Assembly: GCA_023391185.1 (NCBI GenBank)
Contig: JAEWBI010000060.1
Coordinates: forward strand, 1-7,617
DNA from: Bacillota bacterium
Lineage (GTDB): Bacteria > Bacillota_I > Bacilli_A > RF39 > UBA660
DNA length: 7,617 bases
Direction of reading: 5' to 3'
How positions within the stretch are numbered: the stretch's first letter is position 1; each line of letters begins with the position of its first letter. The position numbers and the translations under genes are program-made. The notes beneath the pieces are model-generated. The model did no database searches. It was not told the DNA's origin and saw only the letters and a program-made list of their open reading frames with translations. Shown one piece after another: positions 1 to 5,746 of this stretch.

Positions 1-97
1 AAAAGTTCCTAAAAATACGAGATTATATAGAGGTGGAAACCAGTATGTCTCAATATATGGATGGGATTTAAAAGAAAAAGGAGATAGAAATTTATGA
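1..97 (+). CDS. C-terminal end of an unidentified upstream protein (5' truncated by window)
   Basis: Reading from base 2, 31 codons run open to a TGA at 95-97. The last residues include YRGGNQYVSIYGWDL and end in KEKGDRNL. The stop overlaps the serS start codon as ATGA (ATG 94-96, TGA 95-97), and the serS ribosome binding site lies inside this frame. That arrangement is typical of translationally coupled operon genes, which supports this being a real coding tail and not chance. I do not recognise the family from so short a C-terminus, and no membrane segment or known motif is visible. Its function cannot be given. Confidence 0.6.
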   Translation, partial: KVPKNTRLYRGGNQYVSIYGWDLKEKGDRNL

Positions 98-1380
98 TAG
101 ATATAAAATTAATAAGAGAAAATAGAGATTTAGTAAAAGAGAATATTAAAAAGAAATTTCAAGAGAAAAAACTTCCAATTGTTGATGAAATTTATGAATT
201 AGATATTAAATATCGTGATGCAAAACAAACAGCTGATAATTTAAGAGCAGAAAAGAATTCTAAAAGCGCTGAAATTGGTAATTTAATGCGTGAAGGTAAA
301 AAAGAAGAAGCTGAACAAGTTAAAAAAGATGTTAGTGATTATGGTGACAAAATTGCTAAACTTGAAATAGAGGAAGAAAATCTACAAAAAGAGATAAAAG
401 AGAAAATGATGATTATTCCAAATATTATAGCTGACTCAGTTCCAGTAGGAAAAGATGACAATGAAAATGTTGAAATAGAAAAATTTGGTGAACCAGTAGT
501 TCCAAGTTTTGAAGTTCCATATCATGCTGATATAGTTGATAGACTAAATGGACTTGACAAAGATAGTGCTGGTAGAACAAGTGGTAATGGTTTTTACTAT
601 TTAATGGGAGATGTGGCTAGACTTCATTCTGCTATGCTTTCTTATGCTAGGGACTTTATGATCAATAAAAATTTTACTTATTGTGTTCCACCATTTATGA
701 TTAGAAGCGATGTAGTTACAGGCGTAATGAGCTTTGAGGAAATGGACGCTATGATGTATAAAATAGAAGGTGAAGACTTATATCTGATTGGTACAAGTGA
801 ACATTCTATGATAGGAAAATTTAAAGATCAAATAGTAAAAGAAACTGAACTTCCAGTATCCTTAACTTCATATTCTCCATGTTTTAGAAAAGAAGTTGGA
901 GCTCATGGTATTGAAGAAAGAGGTATATATAGAGTACATCAATTTGAAAAACAAGAGATGGTTGTTTTATGTAAACCAGAAGATTCAATGGACTGGTATA
1001 ACAAAATGTGGAGTTATACAGTTGAATTCTTTAGAAGTCTAGATGTACCAGTTAGAACTCTTGAATGTTGTAGTGGTGACCTTGCTGATCTTAAAGTAAA
1101 AAGTTGTGATATTGAAGCATGGAGTCCAAGACAAAAGAAATATTTTGAAGTAGGAAGCTGTAGTACATTAGGAGATGCTCAAGCAAGAAGACTTGGTATT
1201 CGTACTAAAGGTGAAGATGGAACATATTATGTCCACACTCTAAATAACACTGTACTAGCTACACCAAGAGGATTAATTGCCTTTTTAGAGAACAATGTTA
1301 ATGAAGATGGTACTGTAAATATTCCAGTAGCACTTAGACCTTATATGGGTGGATGTGAAAAATTAATACCAAAAAAATAG
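94..1380 (+). CDS. serS: Seryl-tRNA synthetase (class II), archaeal-like subgroup
   Basis: This cytosolic enzyme charges tRNA-Ser (and tRNA-Sec where present) with serine using ATP. The 428 residues match the usual SerS length. Residues 1-105 are charged and heptad-like, forming the antiparallel coiled-coil arm that grips the long variable arm of tRNA-Ser. The catalytic core follows: the serine-binding TxE motif is TSE 234-236, class II motif 2 is CFRKE (263-267) leading to RGIYRVHQFEKQEM (276-289), and motif 3 is LNNTVLATPRG (383-393) with the invariant Arg at 392. The TSEH and NNT.ATPR wording resembles the archaeal/eukaryal side of bacterial-type SerS more than the usual bacterial TAEVP and GSGLAVGR. 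The start is fixed by AAGGAGA at 78-84, nine bases upstream, and by overlap with the preceding stop. No T-box leader is visible in the 93 bases present. A terminator hairpin overlaps the stop. Confidence 0.97.
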   Translation: MIDIKLIRENRDLVKENIKKKFQEKKLPIVDEIYELDIKYRDAKQTADNLRAEKNSKSAEIGNLMREGKKEEAEQVKKDVSDYGDKIAKLEIEEENLQKEIKEKMMIIPNIIADSVPVGKDDNENVEIEKFGEPVVPSFEVPYHADIVDRLNGLDKDSAGRTSGNGFYYLMGDVARLHSAMLSYARDFMINKNFTYCVPPFMIRSDVVTGVMSFEEMDAMMYKIEGEDLYLIGTSEHSMIGKFKDQIVKETELPVSLTSYSPCFRKEVGAHGIEERGIYRVHQFEKQEMVVLCKPEDSMDWYNKMWSYTVEFFRSLDVPVRTLECCSGDLADLKVKSCDIEAWSPRQKKYFEVGSCSTLGDAQARRLGIRTKGEDGTYYVHTLNNTVLATPRGLIAFLENNVNEDGTVNIPVALRPYMGGCEKLIPKK

Positions 1381-1400
1381 ATGCTTTACTGCATCTTTTT
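1371..1400 (+). terminator. Rho-independent terminator of serS, overlapping its stop codon
   Basis: The stem AGATGC (1379-1384) pairs perfectly with GCATCT (1391-1396) around the six-base loop TTTACT and is followed by a T-run. A run of seven A at 1371-1377 precedes it, so the structure could also terminate minus-strand transcription. The stem begins inside the serS TAG stop. Confidence 0.85.
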
Positions 1401-1410
1401 AATTATACAA

Positions 1411-1439
1411 TTGACACTTATAAATATATATAATACAAT
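1411..1439 (+). promoter_or_regulatory. Sigma-A-type promoter of the HD-GYP-like gene
   Basis: A consensus -35 TTGACA (1411-1416) is separated by 17 bases from the -10 TACAAT (1434-1439). The expected transcript start is near 1446, giving a leader of about 28 bases that carries AGGTGA at 1464-1469 before the ATG at 1474. The promoter shows that the reading frame open upstream from 1381 is not translated, so 1474 is the true start. Confidence 0.85.
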
Positions 1440-1473
1440 TTATATAATGTTAATAATAGAAATAGGTGAAATA

Positions 1474-2862
1474 ATGACAGATTTTACAACTAATTTAAGT
1501 GGCAACTTTGAAAATATTACAGAATTACCAGTAGATAATTTAGATTATGCTGTAGGCAGAGTATTATGCGAGAATGTAACTTTTTTAAATAATACTAATA
1601 GTTATATATTACGCGCAAGTGGTAAACCATTAACAGATTTAGAAATTGAGACGTTAAAAAGAGTAAGAAGTAGAAACCCAGAAAATTTCCCGGACTCTAT
1701 TAAACTAATTTCTATTTTGCCATCGCTTAAAGAAAAGTCTTTATCAGTAAAAGATAGAAAAGAAACAATAAGTATTTTTAGTGAGGCAAAAAATAATTTT
1801 AGATCAAGTATGAATAAGAACTCTGTTGAGAAAGAAATAGATAAAATAAGTAAGAATGCTGAGGTTTTTGTTAATAATATAAAATTCGCAAGCATTGATG
1901 GTGGAATAAGTTATAATTATTTAGATTATGGTATTGCCAATCCTATGTCTTATGATAGAACAGTAAATGCATTATCATTTATTGTTTCTCTAGGTAAGGC
2001 TTATAATGTTAATGTATCATCAGCTAAAGTTATTGATTTAAAGAATTTAGCTCAAGCAGGTTTACTTTCAACAATTGGTGATTTATATGCACCAGAAAAT
2101 ATGTCTAATAATGCCAAAATAGGAAGTGAAGATTCAAAAAGAGAGTTAAGTAGATTTTACAATAAGATAATTGATAATCCTATTTTCTTGAAAAGATGTC
2201 CAAAGTTTGATTTTTCTATACTAGAAAAATATGATAGTCATTATGTTTCTGTATATTCTTATTTTATGCTTAAAGGAAAAGAGAATTTTAGTTCAATTGA
2301 TGTACTAACTATTGATGCAATACTAAAGTGCAATGAAAATATAAATGGCAGTGGACCACTTGGAATAAGTTTAAAAACAACAGGTGAGGATGCTTCTAAA
2401 ACTGACATTATGGCTCAGATAATAAAAATAGGTTTTTTATGGCAAGATAAGTTGATAGAGTTAAGAGAAAGTACTAAACATAATAGGCAAACAGTAAATA
2501 CAATTAGTAATGTAGCTGACTTTTATCAAACACTAAAACAACTTGCAATGAATAATGAAATTGATAGAGATTTATTAGAACTTATGATTAGAACTAATCC
2601 ACTTTATCAAACAAATGATGTTGTTGAACTATCAAATGGTATCTTAGCAACTGTGTTAAAGCAAAATAAGGATTTTCCTGAGCAACCAACAGTTGGTTAC
2701 AAAAATAGTAGTGGAAATGTAGAAGCAGTTGATTTATCAAAAACAATGAATATAACAATAAAAAACGGCTTTGCAACTTATGAACTTGAGAATATAGTTT
2801 TAAAAAACAAAGCTAAAGAGGCTAGTAATAATATAGAAGAAACAAGCAAAAAAAGTATGTAA
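1474..2862 (+). CDS. Degenerate HD-GYP-like protein, probably catalytically inactive
   Basis: HD-GYP proteins are metal-dependent phosphodiesterases that hydrolyse cyclic di-GMP. This 462-residue protein keeps their layout. Residues 15-65 resemble the N-terminal cap (VGRVLCENV, then ILRASGKPLTDLEIETL). Residues 155-375 resemble the HD-GYP helical core. Residues 383-422 match the C-terminal segment seen in clostridial members (VVELSNGI, LKQNKDFPEQPTV). The active site is gone: LLHDIGK is LLSTIGD (197-203, so HD is replaced by Ser199-Thr200), and HHExxDGSGYPxG is CNENINGSGPLG (286-297), with both His changed and the Tyr of GYP missing. Only two His (256 and 336) occur in the whole protein, too few for the metal centre. 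There is no signal peptide or membrane segment, so it is likely cytosolic. An enzymatic role is unlikely; binding or scaffolding is inference. It is monocistronic, with its own promoter and terminator. The start at 1474 is set by AGGTGA 1464-1469. Confidence 0.75.
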   Translation: MTDFTTNLSGNFENITELPVDNLDYAVGRVLCENVTFLNNTNSYILRASGKPLTDLEIETLKRVRSRNPENFPDSIKLISILPSLKEKSLSVKDRKETISIFSEAKNNFRSSMNKNSVEKEIDKISKNAEVFVNNIKFASIDGGISYNYLDYGIANPMSYDRTVNALSFIVSLGKAYNVNVSSAKVIDLKNLAQAGLLSTIGDLYAPENMSNNAKIGSEDSKRELSRFYNKIIDNPIFLKRCPKFDFSILEKYDSHYVSVYSYFMLKGKENFSSIDVLTIDAILKCNENINGSGPLGISLKTTGEDASKTDIMAQIIKIGFLWQDKLIELRESTKHNRQTVNTISNVADFYQTLKQLAMNNEIDRDLLELMIRTNPLYQTNDVVELSNGILATVLKQNKDFPEQPTVGYKNSSGNVEAVDLSKTMNITIKNGFATYELENIVLKNKAKEASNNIEETSKKSM

Positions 2863-2863
2863 T

Positions 2864-2893
2864 AAAAGTAGATGTATTATGCATCTATTTTTT
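2864..2893 (+). terminator. Bidirectional-looking terminator after the HD-GYP-like gene
   Basis: TAGATG (2869-2874) pairs perfectly with CATCTA (2882-2887), with G.T and A-T pairs extending outward (AAAA 2864-2867 against TTTT 2889-2892). A T-run follows on the + strand. On the minus strand the stem is followed by TTTTATT, so it may serve both directions. Confidence 0.8.
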
Positions 2894-2983
2894 CTCTAAA
2901 TTTCCGACTTTTTCTACTGAATAAATGTAATTATAATAAGTATTTATTTTATTTTCTATATATCTTATAGCGACATTGTTCAT
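2885..2983 (-). other. Possible minus-strand gene relic or small ORF
   Basis: Within the 233-base gap between genes, the minus strand holds an open frame starting at the ATG at 2983-2981 (MNNVAIRYIENK...) and ending in VGNLEKK with a TAG at 2887-2885, 32 residues in all. The frame stays open upstream of that ATG to about 3060 and includes NWFHYTLKCF. No ribosome binding site precedes the ATG. The stop lies in the terminator stem, as expected if a convergent gene once ended there. Residue content looks protein-like, but an open frame this short can arise by chance. I do not recognise the family. It is best read as a candidate decayed gene end. Confidence 0.2.
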
Positions 2984-3064
2984 AATAGGTTCAACATTAA
3001 AACACTTAAGAGTATAGTGAAACCAGTTAAATAAAAAAACATATAGTTTTTTCTATTTCTAATA

Positions 3065-3089
3065 TGTTATAATATAAATAATAGGAGGT
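3065..3089 (+). promoter_or_regulatory. Extended -10 promoter and RBS of the membrane protein gene
   Basis: TG-T-TATAAT (TG 3065-3066, TATAAT 3068-3073) is a consensus extended -10. The -35 region is poor (TAGTTT at 3044-3049 with an 18-base spacer). AGGAGGT at 3083-3089 lies six bases before the ATG at 3096, so the leader is only about 16 bases. Confidence 0.7.
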
Positions 3090-3095
3090 ATATAT

Positions 3096-3662
3096 ATGAG
3101 AAAGGGTAAGGGAAAATTTGTTAAAGAGTTAAAAAGTTATTTTAAAGATTATCAGTTTAATAAACATCATTTTTATTATACTGTTTTAATACTTATTATT
3201 TTACTTCTTTCATTATTTTTATTCAATAATTATAATAAATGTACTGTTTATGAAGTAAGTAGTAATACTGATACTTTTGATGTGAAAAACGGAGTATTAA
3301 TTTTAACTAAAGATGATAGTATTCTTAAAATATCAGATATAACATATGATGGAGATATATTATATGCGATGTATGTTGAAATGGAATTATATGTAGTTAT
3401 TGATGATGAATATTATTTAATTAACTCATTCTCATCTACCTCAGATGAAGGGTTCAATTTGATTGACTATCTTGATAAAACTAAATTTGATATTACTGAA
3501 AATAATACTAATATAGATATTTTTAGTGGTAATATTAAAAAGCATATAGTGGATAATTTGTATTTAAAAATAAATATGACTTCAATAGATGGTGAAGTAG
3601 TAGAAGAAGAACTTAAACTAGATGTAGATGCATTATATCGAAATACTAAACTATTTTACTAA
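3096..3662 (+). CDS. Single-pass membrane protein of unknown function
   Basis: I do not recognise the family of this 188-residue protein. Residues 1-26 are basic (MRKGKGKFVKELKSYFKDYQFNK...). Residues 27-43 are a strongly hydrophobic helix (YYTVLILIILLLSLFLF). The remaining 145 residues are acidic, rich in alternating hydrophobic and polar residues, and probably form a beta-rich domain. By the positive-inside rule the N-terminus is cytosolic and the C-terminal domain is outside the membrane. Cys49 follows the helix but is not in a lipobox, so this is not a typical lipoprotein. No catalytic motif is visible. The gene has its own extended -10 promoter, a strong RBS and its own terminator, so it is monocistronic. 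It lies just before a glycosyltransferase-like gene with a similar promoter. A link to the envelope is plausible but not shown. Confidence 0.8.
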   Translation: MRKGKGKFVKELKSYFKDYQFNKHHFYYTVLILIILLLSLFLFNNYNKCTVYEVSSNTDTFDVKNGVLILTKDDSILKISDITYDGDILYAMYVEMELYVVIDDEYYLINSFSSTSDEGFNLIDYLDKTKFDITENNTNIDIFSGNIKKHIVDNLYLKINMTSIDGEVVEEELKLDVDALYRNTKLFY

Positions 3663-3667
3663 TATAT

Positions 3668-3696
3668 AAAGCAAAACTTTGTTGTTTTGTTTTTTT
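3668..3696 (+). terminator. Terminator after the membrane protein gene
   Basis: GCAAAAC (3671-3677) pairs with GTTTTGT (3684-3690), with one G.T pair, around the loop TTTGTT. Flanking AAA and TTT extend the stem, and T 3690-3696 follows. The stem is weak because it is AT-rich, but the shape is canonical. It abuts the next promoter. Confidence 0.75.
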
Positions 3697-3697
3697 A

Positions 3698-3718
3698 TGT
3701 TATAATTTTTATAGGTGA
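3698..3718 (+). promoter_or_regulatory. Extended -10 promoter and RBS of the glycosyltransferase-like gene
   Basis: TG-T-TATAAT (TG 3698-3699, TATAAT 3701-3706) directly follows the upstream terminator. The expected transcript start is near 3713, which is also where AGGTGA (3713-3718) begins, so the leader before the ATG at 3723 is only about 10 bases. No good -35 is visible because the region is occupied by the terminator hairpin. Confidence 0.65.
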
Positions 3719-3722
3719 TAGT

Positions 3723-4670
3723 ATGAAGGATTTAGTTAGTGTTATAGTGTTAATTAATAATATTGAATCTTATATTAGTATCTGTTTGGAATCTATTCTA
3801 AAACAAACATATAAAAATTTAGAAATTTTACTTATATATAAGAAGACTGAGGATAACTCATTAAAAATATGCAACTATTATAAAGAGTTAGATAAAAGAA
3901 TACAGATAATTACAGTTGGTGATAGTAGTAAAAGTAATCTTAAAAATGTTGGTATTAAACACGCTAAAGGTGATTATATTACAATAATTGATGGCGGAGA
4001 TTTTGTCACTCCTAATTATGTTCATTATATGGTTGATTTAATAAAAAAAGAAAAAGCAGATATGGTTTGTACAGGGCGTTATTTAGCAAAATATAAACCA
4101 TCAAAAATCAATAAATATGAAGTGTATAAAGGTAAAGAAATAATGCGTAATTATATGCATATGAAATTTAAAAGTCACTTCTATGCTAAACTTTATAAAA
4201 GAGAATTATTTAATGACTTAACTTATCCTAATGTAACATACTATGATGACTTTATGGTTACTTATAAGATATTTGCTAAAGCTAACAAATTAGTTAATAG
4301 TACAGCAGAAAATTATTGCCTTGTTCTTAATAAGGTTTATTTTAAAGATAAAATTAAAGATGATGATCGTATGAAGAAAATAGGTAGTTGTTTTGATATG
4401 TTAACATTTATGGAAGAAAAATACCCAGAGTTAGAAAATTACTGTAAAACAAAAATATGTTTCGAAGCTATTGATTTATTTAGAGATGTTAAAGATAGTG
4501 ATTACCGTAAACAGTTATATAGTTATGTAAAATTATATCGAAGGTATGCTTTAAATGACGATAGAATTAGCTTAAAAAGCAAATCGTTATGTATGAGATC
4601 ATTACTGGGATATTATTTTATGAAGTTTAGTTTCGATATAGAGGAATTATTAAAAAAGCCTATTGCATAG
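3723..4670 (+). CDS. Family 2 (GT-A fold) glycosyltransferase-like protein with altered catalytic motifs
   Basis: Family 2 enzymes transfer a sugar from a nucleotide-sugar donor to polysaccharide, teichoic acid or lipid acceptors on the inner membrane face. The fold is clear at residues 1-125: VSVIVLINNIESYISICLES (5-24), ILKQTYKNLEILLI (25-38), NLKNVGIKHAKGDY (72-85). A later YYDDFMVTYKIF (173-184) resembles the acceptor-side ED-x-x-F segment. Key donor-binding acidic residues are changed. The usual VDDGSTDNS is IYKKTEDNS (38-46), losing both Asp. The usual DSDD is DGGD (90-93), losing the middle Asp but keeping Asp93. Activity may be altered or lost. The 315 residues are normal for the family, and no clear membrane helix is visible. 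The start at 3723 is preferred over the upstream ATG at 3687 because that one lies inside the terminator and promoter, while AGGTGA at 3713-3718 serves 3723. Confidence 0.85.
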   Translation: MKDLVSVIVLINNIESYISICLESILKQTYKNLEILLIYKKTEDNSLKICNYYKELDKRIQIITVGDSSKSNLKNVGIKHAKGDYITIIDGGDFVTPNYVHYMVDLIKKEKADMVCTGRYLAKYKPSKINKYEVYKGKEIMRNYMHMKFKSHFYAKLYKRELFNDLTYPNVTYYDDFMVTYKIFAKANKLVNSTAENYCLVLNKVYFKDKIKDDDRMKKIGSCFDMLTFMEEKYPELENYCKTKICFEAIDLFRDVKDSDYRKQLYSYVKLYRRYALNDDRISLKSKSLCMRSLLGYYFMKFSFDIEELLKKPIA

Positions 4671-4680
4671 GCTTTTTTTT
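4652..4680 (+). terminator. Strong terminator embedded in the last codons of the glycosyltransferase-like gene
   Basis: An A-run (4652-4657) and GCCTAT (4658-4663) pair with ATAGGC (4667-4672) and eight T (4673-4680) around a three-base loop TGC. The TAG stop (4668-4670) lies in the 3' arm, so the last coding residues, including Pro-Ile-Ala, are encoded by the hairpin. The A/T symmetry makes it potentially bidirectional. Confidence 0.92.
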
Positions 4681-4722
4681 GCTTGTTTTTACATATCAAC
4701 ATACATAATATTCTAAAATACA

Positions 4723-4751
4723 TTGACAGACATAGTATATTATAGTAATAT
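4723..4751 (+). promoter_or_regulatory. Sigma-A-type promoter of the padR operon
   Basis: A consensus -35 TTGACA (4723-4728) and 17-base spacer lead to a -10-like TAATAT (4746-4751). The transcript would start near 4758, and AGAGGTGA (4761-4768) precedes the GTG start at 4774. No internal promoter or terminator is apparent between the three downstream genes. Confidence 0.75.
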
Positions 4752-4760
4752 GTATATCAA
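4723..4760 (+). promoter_or_regulatory. Putative PadR operator: 38-bp imperfect dyad over the promoter
   Basis: Symmetric about 4741.5, the arms read TTGA-n3-ACATA-n-TA and TA-n-TATGT-n3-TCAA (4723-4737 and 4746-4760), covering the -35, the -10 and the start point. Additional ACATA copies lie upstream at 4691, 4699 and 4703, and ATATCAA occurs at 4693-4699 and 4754-4760. PadR proteins usually bind dyads at their own promoters; the family's reported sites are often ATGT-n8-ACAT, whereas here the half-sites point the other way. Assignment to this PadR is inference from position and symmetry. Confidence 0.5.
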
Positions 4761-4773
4761 AGAGGTGAATTAA

Positions 4774-5094
4774 GTGGCACTAACTGCAGATATTATACGT
4801 GGTCATACTGAAACTATTATTCTATCATTACTAATGATTAATGATAGTTATGGTTATGAAATAAATAAAACTATTAAAGAGAAAACAGATAATGCATATG
4901 AACTTAAAGAAGCAACATTGTATTGTGCATTTAAAAGATTAGAAGAAAATGGATATATTGAATCTTATTGGGGTAGCCAGGACAAAGGTGCTAGAAGACG
5001 TTATTACAAAATAACAGAAGAAGGTAAAAAAAACTACTTGAGGAATAAAGAAGACTGGAAAGAGACAAAAAAAATTATTGATAAATTAATTTAA
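4774..5094 (+). CDS. PadR-family winged-helix transcriptional regulator
   Basis: This 106-residue protein is a short (subfamily 1-like) PadR regulator: a winged helix-turn-helix plus a C-terminal dimerisation helix. Visible hallmarks are the start LTADIIRGHTETIILSLL (3-20), then DSYGYEI (24-30), the recognition region LKEATLYCAFKRLEENGYI, the wing GARRRYYKITEEGK, and a final basic helix. Such proteins repress transcription as dimers until a ligand or partner releases them. The start codon is GTG at 4774, five bases after AGAGGTGA, and fits the family N-terminus; the next Met falls within the first helix region. It is the first gene of an operon with a HAAS/DUF1700-like membrane protein and a DUF4097 protein, and a dyad covers its promoter, which suggests autorepression. 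The signal is unknown. Confidence 0.93.
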   Translation: MALTADIIRGHTETIILSLLMINDSYGYEINKTIKEKTDNAYELKEATLYCAFKRLEENGYIESYWGSQDKGARRRYYKITEEGKKNYLRNKEDWKETKKIIDKLI

Positions 5095-5104
5095 GGAGAA
5101 TTTT

Positions 5105-5743
5105 ATGGAAAAAGTTGAAAGTTATGTAAAAGAATTATTTAAAAATGCACCCAATACTAAAAAGACAAGAGAATTAAAAGAAGAATTACTATTAGACTTA
5201 AACGAAAAGTATAGTGATTTAATAAAAGATGGTAAAACAGAAACAGAGGCTTATAAGGAAGTTATCTCTGGGATAGGTGATATAGAAGAATTAATAAATT
5301 TTAATCAATACGATGATAATTCTGAAGGTCTAAGAAAGAAAAATGCATTAGTAGTTAGTATATGTGTTGGTTTATATATGCTATCATTTATAGTTGCTAT
5401 CATACTAGATGAAATTTTAAATCTTGATGATGCTATAACTGGTATTTCATTTTTTGCGATTTGTGGTTTATCAACATGTATCTTAATTTATCATAATATG
5501 TCAAAGCCAAATTATGTTAAGAAGAATGATACAATGGTTGAAGAATTTAGGGAATGGAAAAATAATAAAAATAAAACTAGTGAGATAAAGAAGAGTGTTG
5601 TTGCAATTATGTGGTCAATGATAGTAATATTATATTTTATAATAAGTTTTACTACTTATGCATGGTATATAACATGGGTTTTATTTATAATAGGTGCTTT
5701 GGTTAATCAAATAATTAACTTAATATTTATGATAAAGGAGTAA
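5105..5743 (+). CDS. HAAS/DUF1700-like membrane protein with N-terminal helical signalling domain
   Basis: Residues 1-66 form the helical domain typical of DUF1700 and permease-prefix (HAAS-like) proteins: MEKVESYVKELFKNAP, then RELKEELLLDLNEKYSDLIKDG, the TETEAYKEVIS helix, and the ending GIGDIEELI. It is charged and cytosolic. Four hydrophobic segments follow at about 81-101, 109-129, 164-182 and 184-208, with a basic loop at 133-165. The 212-residue protein is therefore a four-helix membrane protein with both ends likely inside. Genes of this type commonly sit directly after a small padR gene, and the helical domain is thought to couple membrane events to the repressor; that coupling is inferred here from gene order. 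AAGGAGAA begins within the padR stop, ten bases before this ATG, so the two are probably cotranslated. Confidence 0.85.
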   Translation: MEKVESYVKELFKNAPNTKKTRELKEELLLDLNEKYSDLIKDGKTETEAYKEVISGIGDIEELINFNQYDDNSEGLRKKNALVVSICVGLYMLSFIVAIILDEILNLDDAITGISFFAICGLSTCILIYHNMSKPNYVKKNDTMVEEFREWKNNKNKTSEIKKSVVAIMWSMIVILYFIISFTTYAWYITWVLFIIGALVNQIINLIFMIKE

Positions 5744-5746
5744 AGT

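Noticed and set aside
1..93. T-box or riboswitch leader for serS
   Set aside because: The bases upstream are an open coding frame overlapping the serS start, with no stem-loop and antiterminator arrangement.
1381..1473. N-terminal extension of the HD-GYP-like protein (hydrophobic leader starting MLYCIFLIIQ)
   Set aside because: The extension is the translated serS terminator and the TTGACA/TACAAT promoter; the RBS at 1464-1469 serves the ATG at 1474, so the apparent signal peptide is not real.
1602..1895. 97-codon open frame on the minus strand
   Set aside because: It lies wholly inside the HD-GYP-like gene, has no ribosome binding site or promoter, and its Leu/Phe/Ser-rich translation is typical of an antisense shadow of AT-rich coding DNA.
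2594..2776. 60-codon open frame on the minus strand
   Set aside because: It is antisense to the HD-GYP-like gene, has low-complexity content and no initiation signal.
3687..3722. Upstream start of the glycosyltransferase-like gene giving a hydrophobic MFFYVIIFIG leader
   Set aside because: It lies in the terminator T-run and the -10 element and would be upstream of the transcript start; AGGTGA 3713-3718 supports 3723.
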